In this document: piece after piece, positions 33,778 through 41,637 of the stretch | Layout of the letters: each line of letters starts with the position of its first letter | How positions within the stretch are numbered: the stretch's first letter is position 1 | From: Streptomyces iranensis | GTDB taxonomy: Bacteria > Actinomycetota > Actinomycetes > Streptomycetales > Streptomycetaceae | DNA: 64,000 bases | Reading direction: 5' to 3' | Assembly (NCBI RefSeq): GCF_017874715.1 | Contig: NZ_JAGGLR010000027.1 | Location: forward strand, 62,001-126,000 | Made by a program: the position numbers and the translations under genes | Notes under the pieces: generated by a model | What the model was told of the DNA's origin: nothing | The model's database searches: none | Seen by the model: the letters and a program-made list of their open reading frames with translations, nothing else

Positions 33778-36750
33778 CTAGGCCGTCGCCTTGGCCGCGT
33801 ACGCGCGGACGTCCGCGTCCGGGTCGGAGCGGACCGAGGACAGGGCCTCCCGGGCACCCGGCTCCCGCTCAGCCAGCGGCAGCAGCGCCAGCACCGCCGC
33901 CTTACGGACGTCGGCGTGCGAGTCGGCCAGGGCACGGGCCAGCGCCGGGACGCCGACTTCCGGCGCGGCGGCGGACAGCGCCGTCGCCGCCCCCTTGCGC
34001 ACCTGCCAGGCGGCATCGCCCAGCGCCGCCACCGCCTCGGCGTCCAGCGGCGCCGGGCACCCGGCCGAGGCCAGGGCCTCCAGGGCGGCGGCCCGGACGA
34101 GGACGTCCGGGTCCCGCAGCAGCGGGGCGAGCAGCCGCCGGGCGTCCGCCGCCCGGCCACCGGGCGCCAGGGTCCCCAGCGCCCCCGCCGTCGCCACCCG
34201 CACCTCACGCGACGCGTCCACCGCTCCCGGCTCCAGAGAGGTGAGCGCGTCCACCGACACCAGCGCCCGTACGGCCTGGATACGGACCCCGATCGCCGCG
34301 TCCGTCAGCGCCCGCGCGAAGAGTTCCGCGTCGCCGAGGCCCAGCGCGCGCAGGACGTCCAGCGCCGCCGCCCGCACCACCGGATCGGCCACGGCCAGCC
34401 CGTGGACCAGGGGTTCGCGCAGAGCGGGCTCCGGAGGCAGCACCTCGACCAGCTCGCGCAGCGAGGCCGCCGCGTCGGCGCGTACGGCGACGTCCGTGTC
34501 GGCCAGGGCCGCCGCGAGGGCCGGGCCGGTGCCCGGCGGGGCGGTCTCGGTCAGCGCGGCGACGGCGGCCCGGCGTACCGACGGGTCGGCGTCGGCCAGA
34601 TAGGGCCGGAGCGCGCCGAGTTCGGGCTGCTCCTCGGCGAGGGCGAGCAGTTCGAGGATGCGCGGGGAGGCGGCAGAGGCGGCAGAGGCGGCAGAGACGG
34701 CAGAGTTGGCAGAGGTGGCAGAGACGGCCGTGTCGACGGCCGAGGCGCCCGTCCCCTCCTTACGGCCTTCATCGGCCCGTCCCGCCCCCGCCCATGGCGC
34801 ACTCTCGCGCGGCCCCGCCGTGGCCACCTGCTCCGGCCGCACCTCGCCGAGCGCGCGGGACGGCCCGCCCGCGGGCGCGTACTCCGCCACCGGGACGAGA
34901 TACGGGGCGACGGGACGCGCGGTGAACTCCATCGCCCCCGACGCCGACTTGCGCAAGTCCAGATGGTGCAGCCAGCCCTCGTCGTCGCGCAGCGGATGGT
35001 CGGTGCGCTCGTGGTAGAGCCCCCACCGGCTCTCCGTCCTGGCCAGCGAGGAGCGCGCGGCCATCTCCGCGCAGTCGCGGATGAAGCTCACTTCGGCGCA
35101 GCGCATCAGCTCATGGGGGGTGTGGGCGCCCATCGCCGCGATGTCCCCGCGCATCCGCTCGAACGCCTCGATGGCGAGCGACAGCCGGGCGCCGCTCTTG
35201 GGCGGGGCCACATAGTCGTTGACCAGGCGCCGGAGCTTGTATTCGACCTGCGGCTGCGGCGGCCCCCCGGGGTTCCGCAGCGGGGCGTAGATCAGCTCAT
35301 GCGCCTCGGCGAGCTGTTCGGGGGGCAGTTCGCCCCGGTACGCCGTCTGGCGGGAGGCGTCCTCGCCCGCCAGATCGCCGAAGACAAAGGCCCCGATCAT
35401 GTAGTTGTGCGGTACGCAGGCCAGGTCCCCGGCCGCGTACAGCCCGGGGACGGTGGTCCGGGCGTGGGCGTCGACCCGCACCCCCGAGGCCGAGTGGCCG
35501 CCGCACAGCCCGATCTCGGAGATGTGCATCTCCACGTCATGGGTGCGGTAGTCATGGCCGCGTCCCGCGTGGAAGGTGGCGCGGGTGGGGCGTTCGGTGG
35601 AGTGCAGGATGGATTCCAGCGCGGCCACCGACTCCTCCGGCAGATGGCTGAGCTTGAGGTAGACCGGGCCGCGCTCGCTCGCCACCTCCGCCGCGAACTC
35701 CGACATCATCTGCCCCGACCAGTAGTCGGAGTCGACGAACCGCTCACCGTGCCGGTTGACCTGGTAGCCGCCGAAGGGATTGGCGACATAGGCGCAGGCC
35801 GGGCCGTTGTAGTCCTTGATCAGCGGATTGATCTGGAAGCATTCGATCCCGGTCAGCTCGGCGCCCGCGTGATACGCCATGGCGTAGCCGTCGCCCGCGT
35901 TGGTGGGGTTCTCGTACGTCCCGTAGAGATAGCCGCTCGCGGGCAGGCCGAGCCGGCCGCAGGCGCCGGTGGCCAGGATCACCGCCCCGGCGCGCACGGT
36001 GACGAAGTGGCCGGTGCGGGTGTGGAATCCGGCGGCGCCGACGGCCCGGCCGCCCGCGGTGAGGACCCGGACCGGCATCACCCGGTTCTCGATGCGGATC
36101 CGCTCGCGCATCTCGCGCCGCCGCAACTGCCGGTAGAGGACCTTCTTGACGTCCTTGCCCTCGGGCATCGGCAGTACGTACGAGCCGGAGCGGTGCACCT
36201 GGCGGACCGCGTACTGGCCGTGCTCGTCCTTCTCGAACTTCACGCCGTACCGCTCCAGCCGCTGGACCATGGCGAAGCCGCGGGTGGCGGTCTGGCGCAC
36301 GGTGGACTGGTCGACGATGCCGTCGTTGGCGCGGGTGATCTCGGCCACGTAGTCATCGGGTTCGGCGCGGCCGGGGATGACGGCGTTGTTGACGCCGTCC
36401 ATGCCCATGGCGAGCGCGCCCGAGTGGCGGACGTGCGCCTTTTCGAGGAGGAGGACGGAGGAGCCGTGTTCGGCGGCGGTGAGCGCCGCCATGGTTCCGG
36501 CCGTGCCGCCGCCGATGACGAGGACGTCGCAGGTCAGCTCCTCGGCCGCGGCGAGGGCGGGGATCTCCACGGTCGCGGCGTCCGCGCCGTGCTCCCCGCC
36601 TGCCACGCGTTCCCTGTCTGTCCCGTACTCCCCGTCCGCCACGTTCTCCCCGTTCTCTGCGTGCTCCCTGCGCTCCGGACGCTCCCTGTGCTCCCTGCGC
36701 TCTCTGTGCTCTCTGTGCTCCCTGTTGTTCACGCCAGTTGGGCCTTTCAC
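33778..36750 (-). CDS. AprA-like FAD flavoprotein fused to C-terminal HEAT repeats
   Basis: 990 residues from a GTG that overlaps the ATPase stop. Residues 1-60 are a charged tract encoded by 9-bp repeats. The flavoprotein domain (about 70-655) has the dinucleotide motif VIGGGTAG, then LLEKAHVRHSGALAMGMDGVN and AAGDLACVPHNYMIGAFVFG, and ends with a TRESRW-GLYHERTDHPLRDDEGW-like segment. These follow adenylylsulfate reductase alpha more closely than succinate dehydrogenase. The active-site His is kept (GGHSASG, near 420), but the stretch matching the AprA substrate arginine reads ECFQINPLIKDYNG, so the substrate probably differs. Residues about 690-990 are some ten HEAT-like repeats of about 31 residues. 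An AprB-like ferredoxin is encoded in the same cluster. Confidence 0.8.
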   Translation of the reverse strand: MKGPTGVNNREHREHRERREHRERPERREHAENGENVADGEYGTDRERVAGGEHGADAATVEIPALAAAEELTCDVLVIGGGTAGTMAALTAAEHGSSVLLLEKAHVRHSGALAMGMDGVNNAVIPGRAEPDDYVAEITRANDGIVDQSTVRQTATRGFAMVQRLERYGVKFEKDEHGQYAVRQVHRSGSYVLPMPEGKDVKKVLYRQLRRREMRERIRIENRVMPVRVLTAGGRAVGAAGFHTRTGHFVTVRAGAVILATGACGRLGLPASGYLYGTYENPTNAGDGYAMAYHAGAELTGIECFQINPLIKDYNGPACAYVANPFGGYQVNRHGERFVDSDYWSGQMMSEFAAEVASERGPVYLKLSHLPEESVAALESILHSTERPTRATFHAGRGHDYRTHDVEMHISEIGLCGGHSASGVRVDAHARTTVPGLYAAGDLACVPHNYMIGAFVFGDLAGEDASRQTAYRGELPPEQLAEAHELIYAPLRNPGGPPQPQVEYKLRRLVNDYVAPPKSGARLSLAIEAFERMRGDIAAMGAHTPHELMRCAEVSFIRDCAEMAARSSLARTESRWGLYHERTDHPLRDDEGWLHHLDLRKSASGAMEFTARPVAPYLVPVAEYAPAGGPSRALGEVRPEQVATAGPRESAPWAGAGRADEGRKEGTGASAVDTAVSATSANSAVSAASAASAASPRILELLALAEEQPELGALRPYLADADPSVRRAAVAALTETAPPGTGPALAAALADTDVAVRADAAASLRELVEVLPPEPALREPLVHGLAVADPVVRAAALDVLRALGLGDAELFARALTDAAIGVRIQAVRALVSVDALTSLEPGAVDASREVRVATAGALGTLAPGGRAADARRLLAPLLRDPDVLVRAAALEALASAGCPAPLDAEAVAALGDAAWQVRKGAATALSAAAPEVGVPALARALADSHADVRKAAVLALLPLAEREPGAREALSSVRSDPDADVRAYAAKATA

Positions 36751-37538
36751 ATGCCGAGGGATTCGAGGACCTGGCGGCGCAGCGCGACGGTCGCCGCGGC
36801 GTCATGGGCGGCGCGCTCGCGCGGATGCGGGATGTCCAGCACCCGGCCGCCGCCCTCCGCGCCGCCCAGCAGCGCCACCCGGTCGCCGAGGAACAGCGCC
36901 TCGTCCACGTCGTGGGTGACGAAGACGACGGTGGCGCGGGTGCCCTGGAGCACCTCGACCAGCAGCCGCTGCATTCCGGCGCGGGTCTGTGCGTCGAGCG
37001 CGCCGAACGGCTCGTCCATCAGGACGGCGCGCGGTTCGCCGACGAGCGCTCGGGCGAGCTGGGCCCGCTGCCGCTGGCCGCCCGAGACCCGGTGCGGCAG
37101 CCGCCCGCTGTGCTCGGCGAGCCCGACGCGCTCCAGCCATGCCTCGGCCCGGCCGCGGCGCTCGGCGCGCGGTACGCCCCTTATGGCGAGCGGGAGTTCG
37201 ACGTTGGCGCGCAGGGTGCGCCAGGGCAGCAGCGCGTCCTCCTGGAAGATCAGCGCCCGGTCGGCGTGCGGCCGGGTGATCGGGGTGCCGTCCTGGGTGA
37301 CCCGCCCGCCGAGGGCCGGCAGCAGCCCGGCGAGTGTGCGCAGCAGGGTGGACTTGCCGCATCCGGACGGGCCGACGACCGTAAGGATGTCACCGGGCGC
37401 GACCTCCAGGTCGAGACCGTGGAGGACGGGTGCGCCGGGGCGCCCGAGAGCGGTGTCCGCCAGGCGCAGCCGCACGCCCGGCGGGGCGGCTTCGGCGGTC
37501 GGCGCGGCCGCGGTGGTGGTGACGTCGGATGTGCTCAC
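36747..37538 (-). CDS. ABC importer ATPase, nitrate/sulfonate/taurine type
   Basis: 263 residues from GTG 37538, with AGGAGG upstream. Walker A is GPSGCGKST at 56-64, the signature is VSGGQRQR, Walker B is AVLMDEPFGALD, and the H-loop is FVTHDVDEAL. This is the SsuB/TauB-like class. The start overlaps the permease stop and the stop overlaps the flavoprotein start. Confidence 0.93.
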   Translation of the reverse strand: MSTSDVTTTAAAPTAEAAPPGVRLRLADTALGRPGAPVLHGLDLEVAPGDILTVVGPSGCGKSTLLRTLAGLLPALGGRVTQDGTPITRPHADRALIFQEDALLPWRTLRANVELPLAIRGVPRAERRGRAEAWLERVGLAEHSGRLPHRVSGGQRQRAQLARALVGEPRAVLMDEPFGALDAQTRAGMQRLLVEVLQGTRATVVFVTHDVDEALFLGDRVALLGGAEGGGRVLDIPHPRERAAHDAAATVALRRQVLESLGM

Positions 37539-38434
37539 GGGGTGGCTGCCTCCTTGCGCGCTGGCGCCGGCCGGCCCGTGGTCTCCGTACGGGGCAGCCA
37601 TCGGGTCAGCCGCCGTCCGGCCAGCTCGACCGCCGTGGAGGTGAGCCAGCCGAGCACGCCGATCGTGGTCATGCCGACGAAGACGCCCGGGTAGTCGACG
37701 ATCGTGTAGTCCTGCCAGGTGCGGTAGCCGACCCCGTAGGCGCCGGAGATCATCTCGGCGGAGATCACACAGATCCATGAGACGCCGATGCCGACGGAGA
37801 GCCCGCCGAGGATCCCGGGCAGCGCCCCCGGCAGGACGACGGACACCAGGACGCGTCCGCGCCCGCCGCCCATGGTCAGCACCGCCTCCTCCCAGACCGG
37901 GGCCAGCGCGCGGACGGCGTGCCGGGTGCTCACCATGACCGGGAAGAAGGCGGCGGTGAAGGTGATGAAGACGATCCCCTGCTCATTGCTGGGGAACATC
38001 AGGATCGCCACCGGCACCAGCGCGATGGCCGGGATGGGGCGGCACACCTCGAGGACGGGGCCGAGCAGATCGGATACGAGCGGGGAGCGGGCGATGGCGG
38101 TGCCGACCGCCACGCCCAGGACGGCGGCGAGCGCGAATCCGGTGAGGATGCGGCTGAGGGAGTCGGTCAGGTCCTGCCAGTAGGCGCCGGTGCCGAGACG
38201 GTCGGCGAACTCCCGGACCACATCGGTGGCGGACGGGAACTGCGCGAAACGCAGCCACAGGTTGACATCGAGGGCGGTGAGCGACTGCCACAGGCCGAGC
38301 GCGGCCAGCAGCGAACCGGCCCGCAGGGTGTAGCGGACCCAGGGGCGGCGCCGAAGCGGCCGGGGCGCGGCGGCGCGGGCTCCGGGGGCCTCCGGGGCCG
38401 GGCGGGACCGTAGGGACGAGGTGGGCGCGCTCAT
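37535..38434 (-). CDS. ABC importer permease, nitrate/sulfonate/taurine type
   Basis: 299 residues from ATG 38434. An N-terminal Arg/Pro-rich stretch of about 40 residues precedes six membrane helices. The EAA-type loop facing the ATPase is seen near EEAVLTMGGGRGRVLVSVVLPGALPGIL. It matches SsuC/TauC. The stop and start overlap its neighbours by 4 bases on both sides. Confidence 0.92.
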   Translation of the reverse strand: MSAPTSSLRSRPAPEAPGARAAAPRPLRRRPWVRYTLRAGSLLAALGLWQSLTALDVNLWLRFAQFPSATDVVREFADRLGTGAYWQDLTDSLSRILTGFALAAVLGVAVGTAIARSPLVSDLLGPVLEVCRPIPAIALVPVAILMFPSNEQGIVFITFTAAFFPVMVSTRHAVRALAPVWEEAVLTMGGGRGRVLVSVVLPGALPGILGGLSVGIGVSWICVISAEMISGAYGVGYRTWQDYTIVDYPGVFVGMTTIGVLGWLTSTAVELAGRRLTRWLPRTETTGRPAPARKEAATP

Positions 38435-39789
38435 CGGGCCGCCGCCAGGGCCGCCGGGTAGCTGAGGGTGCGGGCGCCGTGGTGTCCGGCGATCCAGCCG
38501 CGGGCGTTGTCCGGGGTGACGAAGGCCCGCAGATCGTGGCCGTCGCGGACCCAGATCGCCCGGTCCGCGAACCACCGGGTGCCGGTGGCCGCGTCGGGTA
38601 CGTAGGCGGCCCGGACGCGGTCACGGTGGCTTCCGGCGAAGCGCAGCAGCTCGGTGGGGGTGGCGAAGGTGCGGAGCCGGTCCTCGCCCTTGAGCCAGAG
38701 CTGGTTCGGGGAGGCGGGCGGGGTGGCGCGCAGCGCCTTGGCGTAGGCGTCCGCGCTTCCGTACGCCCGTTTGAGATAGCGGTCGTCGACAAAGGACGAC
38801 ACGTCGACCGGGCCGACCAGTTTGGCGTCACGCAGCACCGGGACGTCCTTCTTGAGCGCTGCGGTCAGCCGCGGCTTGAGGGTCGGGTCGAAGGTCGCGA
38901 TGCCCCCGGCGCCGTTGTAGAGGTAGACCACTTCGGGCGGCAGCCCGGTCGCGGTGGCGACCTTACGGGCCGCGTCGAGCGGATGGGCGCGCAGATAGCG
39001 GGTGGCGTCGATCTGGGCGGCGAGGAACGCCTGGACGACGGCCGGGCGCTCGTCGGCGAACGCCTTGCGCGTGGTGACCCCGTGGAAGGTGGGGAGGTTC
39101 AGCCGGGCGCCGTCGTACAGCGCCTTGGCCTTGCCCTGGAAGGCGAGCAGCCCCGGCCAGGCCACGAACTGAGAGAGGGCGTCCGCGCTGCCCGCCTCGA
39201 GGGCCGAGGCCCCCACGGCGGGCTGCTGGTTGAGCTTGTGGATGCCGTCCTCGGGGTCGATGCCCGCCTGTCGCAGGGCGCGCACGAGCGTGCCGTCCGC
39301 GGCGGAGCCGACGCTGGTGGAGACGTTCTTGCCGCGCAGCCCGGACAGGGCGCGCAGCTTGGAGCCGGGTGCGGTGAGGACCGTATTGAGGCCACCGCGC
39401 AGGTTGTAGCCGGTGACGGAGACGAGGCGGGTCGGCGCGTTCAGCTGGGTGCCGCGCCCGGAGTTGATCAGGAGCGGGAAGTCGCCCATCGATCCGATGT
39501 CGACCTTACCGGCGACCATCTGCGCGGTGATGGGCGCTCCGGTGGCGTAGTCCTCCCACTTCACCTTGTACGTATGGCCGTCGCGGCGGCCCAGGGCGCG
39601 CAGCTCGCGCTCGAAGGCGCCGAGCGAGCGCAGCAGGGTGCCCGCGGTCACGGTGTTGATGGTCTTGGACTGGTAGCCGACGGTGACGGTCACGGTCTTG
39701 CCGTCCGCGTCCGCGTCGCCGCCGCAGCCGGTGAGGGACAGCAGCAGGGCGCCGGCGGCGAGAGCCGACGGGAGGGTCGTGCGCTGCAT
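38431..39789 (-). CDS. ABC importer substrate-binding lipoprotein (SsuA/TauA/NrtA-like)
   Basis: 452 residues. Lipoprotein signal with lipobox LTGC (Cys about 22). The binding-protein body has the SsuA-like pattern GYQSKTINTV near 39-48, YATGAPITAQMVAGKVDIGSMGDFP, then LRGKNVSTSVGSAADGTLVRAL. At 452 residues it is longer than typical SsuA (about 320); an extra C-terminal region of about 110 residues is present. It captures the unknown substrate outside the membrane. Confidence 0.87.
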   Translation of the reverse strand: MQRTTLPSALAAGALLLSLTGCGGDADADGKTVTVTVGYQSKTINTVTAGTLLRSLGAFERELRALGRRDGHTYKVKWEDYATGAPITAQMVAGKVDIGSMGDFPLLINSGRGTQLNAPTRLVSVTGYNLRGGLNTVLTAPGSKLRALSGLRGKNVSTSVGSAADGTLVRALRQAGIDPEDGIHKLNQQPAVGASALEAGSADALSQFVAWPGLLAFQGKAKALYDGARLNLPTFHGVTTRKAFADERPAVVQAFLAAQIDATRYLRAHPLDAARKVATATGLPPEVVYLYNGAGGIATFDPTLKPRLTAALKKDVPVLRDAKLVGPVDVSSFVDDRYLKRAYGSADAYAKALRATPPASPNQLWLKGEDRLRTFATPTELLRFAGSHRDRVRAAYVPDAATGTRWFADRAIWVRDGHDLRAFVTPDNARGWIAGHHGARTLSYPAALAAAR

Positions 39790-39800
39790 CGAGGGGCCTT

Positions 39801-40028
39801 TCACCTCAGGAGATAGGGCATGTTGACCGTGACCGCGCCGGTGGGACAGCGGGCGGCGCACGGGCCGCAGTACCAGCACTCGTCGACGTGCATGTACGCC
39901 TTACCGCTGTCGGGGTGGATCGCGAGGGAGTCGAGGGGGCACATGTCCACGCACAGGGTGCAGCCGTCGATGCACTTGGACTCGTCGATCGTCACCGGCA
40001 CATCGGCACGTTGGGGCGCCAGAGGCAT
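39801..40028 (-). CDS. AprB-like 2[4Fe-4S] ferredoxin
   Basis: 75 residues. Two four-cysteine sets: Cys19, 23, 26, 30 (with an unusual CxxxC first step) and Cys51, 54, 57, 61. The second half (CWYCGPCAARCPTGAVTV, then MPY) follows the adenylylsulfate reductase beta pattern CWECYSCVKxCPxGA. It lacks the C-terminal tail of true AprB. It is the likely electron partner of the AprA-like flavoprotein four genes downstream. The gap to the binding-protein gene is 11 bp. Confidence 0.87.
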   Translation of the reverse strand: MPLAPQRADVPVTIDESKCIDGCTLCVDMCPLDSLAIHPDSGKAYMHVDECWYCGPCAARCPTGAVTVNMPYLLR

Positions 40029-40080
40029 GGCTGTCTCCAGGGAAGGGCGTGAAGGGGCAGAGGGGTGTGGTGGGTGGGTC

Positions 40081-40851
40081 TCAGGCGGTGCGGCGCAACT
40101 GGCCGCTCATGGTGATCCGGTCGCCGCGGAACCGGATGAACTCCAGGTCCACCGGGCGTCCATCGCACAGATGGGTGAGCCGCTCCAGCATCAGGACCGC
40201 CGCACCGCGCGGGGCCTGCAGAACGGCGGCCGAGTGGGAGTCGGCGTTGACGGCCTCGAGGGTGATCTCGGCGGTGCCCAGGGGCTGTCCGGTGATCTTC
40301 TCGATCAGCCGGAAGACATCGGTGTTCTCCAGGTCGGCGCCGATGAGGTCGGCACCGATGTCCATCGGGAGGTAGGTGAGGTCGAGGGAGAGCGGGAGTC
40401 CGCCGAGCCGGCGCAGCCGCTCGACGTAGAGGACATCGGAACGGGCGGGGACGCCCAGCCGGTCGGCCACGCAGGCGGGCGCGGGGACGGGGCCGACGGT
40501 GCGTACCTCATTGGTGACCCGGCCGTGCTCGTGGAGGGTCTCGGCCAGGCCCATCAGCCGGTCCAGGCCGTGTAGGTACTTCTCCGCGACGACGACCGTG
40601 CCCACCCCGGGCTGCCGCTCCACCAGGCGCTCGGAGCGCAGCAGGTCGAGCGCCTGGCGCACGGTGTTGCGGGAGGTGCCGTAGTCCTGGCCGAGCGCGT
40701 CCTCCAGGGGGAGCACACCCCCGGGGAAGCCGCCGGTGAGGACCTGGTGGCGGAGCAGATCGGCGAGTTGCCGTGCCCGGTCGGCACGGAGCCGCCGGCG
40801 GCGCGCGGCGGCGACCGGCGGGGCGTGCTCGCGGGGGCGTTCGGCTGGCAT
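40081..40851 (-). CDS. GntR-family regulator with UTRA domain (HutC subfamily)
   Basis: 256 residues from ATG 40851, with GGAG 7 bases upstream. The winged helix-turn-helix lies at about 24-90 (LPLEDALGQDYGTSRNTVRQALDLLRSERLVERQPGVGTVV), and a UTRA effector domain follows (VLYVERLRRLGGLPLSLDLTYLP). It heads the transporter/ferredoxin/flavoprotein cluster with a 52-bp gap, so it is probably its regulator and co-transcribed. An inverted repeat 36 bp upstream may be its operator. Confidence 0.9.
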   Translation of the reverse strand: MPAERPREHAPPVAAARRRRLRADRARQLADLLRHQVLTGGFPGGVLPLEDALGQDYGTSRNTVRQALDLLRSERLVERQPGVGTVVVAEKYLHGLDRLMGLAETLHEHGRVTNEVRTVGPVPAPACVADRLGVPARSDVLYVERLRRLGGLPLSLDLTYLPMDIGADLIGADLENTDVFRLIEKITGQPLGTAEITLEAVNADSHSAAVLQAPRGAAVLMLERLTHLCDGRPVDLEFIRFRGDRITMSGQLRRTA

Positions 40852-40886
40852 CGGCCGGCTCCGGGGGTGTGCTGGTCGGCGGGGTC

Positions 40887-40901
40887 GTATCGGGACCATA
40901 C
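40887..40901 (-). promoter_or_regulatory. Candidate GntR operator
   Basis: GTATCGGGACCATAC is an imperfect 15-bp dyad (5 of 7 pairs) with GTAT/ATAC ends, the style of HutC-subfamily sites. It lies 36 bp upstream of the gntR start. On the minus strand it contains TATGGT, a possible -10, so binding would block transcription. Confidence 0.45.
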
Positions 40902-41079
40902 CGACGGGGCCGGGCCGATGGTGTTGCCGAAGTATTGCGCCACCTGACGGCGGCTTTCCTACCGCTTCTGCCTGCGGTTTCGTGTCCGCGGCGGCAAGAT
41001 CTGCCACCGTGCGCGGCGGGCCCCCGGCGCGCCTGCGCGCCAGGGGCCCGGAGTGCCGGAGGGAGTCCGGCGCCGTGGT

Positions 41080-41577
41080 TCAGCCGGTCGGGAGGCCGGT
41101 CGGCACATCGGTCGGGAGGCCGGAGGGCAGCGACGTCGGCAGGCCCGAGGGGAGGTCGCCGGGCGAGGTCGCCTTGACGAACGTGTCGTTCTTGGCGAGC
41201 GCGTCCCAGTCGACCGTGAGGGTCTTGCCGTCCGCGCTCGCGGTGACCTTGCCCGCGCTGCGGTCGGTGTTTCCGTCGGCGCACTTGAGCATGAGCATCT
41301 TCCCGCCCATGTCTGCGTACTCGCCGTTGCAGATGTGCTTGTCGGCCATCAGGACGGCCTTCTTGCCGCTGATGGACAGGATGACCGCCCCCTCACCGGC
41401 CTTCGCCACATAGGTGCCGGAGACCTTCGCGTCCGCGCCCCCCTCCGCCGGGGCGCTCGACGCGGAGGAGGGATCCTTGGAGGTGTCCTTCTTGTCGTCG
41501 CCACCGTCGCTGCCGCATGCGGTCAGCAGCAGGGCGGCCGCGGCCGCCGTGCCGGCGATGCTCACTGCCTTCTTCAC
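41080..41577 (-). CDS. Small secreted lipoprotein, unknown function
   Basis: 165 residues from a GTG with AAGGAGA upstream. Lipobox LTAC (Cys about 21), then an Asp/Ser/Lys-rich linker, a small domain (about 50-135) with two cysteines (HICNGEY, LKCADGN) that could pair, and a C-terminal repeat of the type GLPT-x-LPSGLPT-x-VPTGLPTG. I recognise no family with certainty. Single gene; no functional neighbour. Confidence 0.75.
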   Translation of the reverse strand: MKKAVSIAGTAAAAALLLTACGSDGGDDKKDTSKDPSSASSAPAEGGADAKVSGTYVAKAGEGAVILSISGKKAVLMADKHICNGEYADMGGKMLMLKCADGNTDRSAGKVTASADGKTLTVDWDALAKNDTFVKATSPGDLPSGLPTSLPSGLPTDVPTGLPTG

Positions 41578-41637
41578 GTGCTTCTCCTTGGTCGTCCGGG
41601 ATCGTCAGGGCAGGAGCACGACAAATTAGCAGCCGCG

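Noticed and set aside
33778..36750. Assignment of the flavoprotein as succinate dehydrogenase or fumarate reductase
   Set aside because: No cytochrome b or matching iron-sulfur subunit is present, the partner is an AprB-like ferredoxin, and the C-terminal TRW/RTDHP-type segment follows AprA.
33916..37644. Plus-strand open frame of over 1200 codons antisense to the flavoprotein and ATPase genes
   Set aside because: It is composition-driven: Arg/Gly/Val-rich, with no family motif, and opposite well-supported genes with tight operon overlaps.
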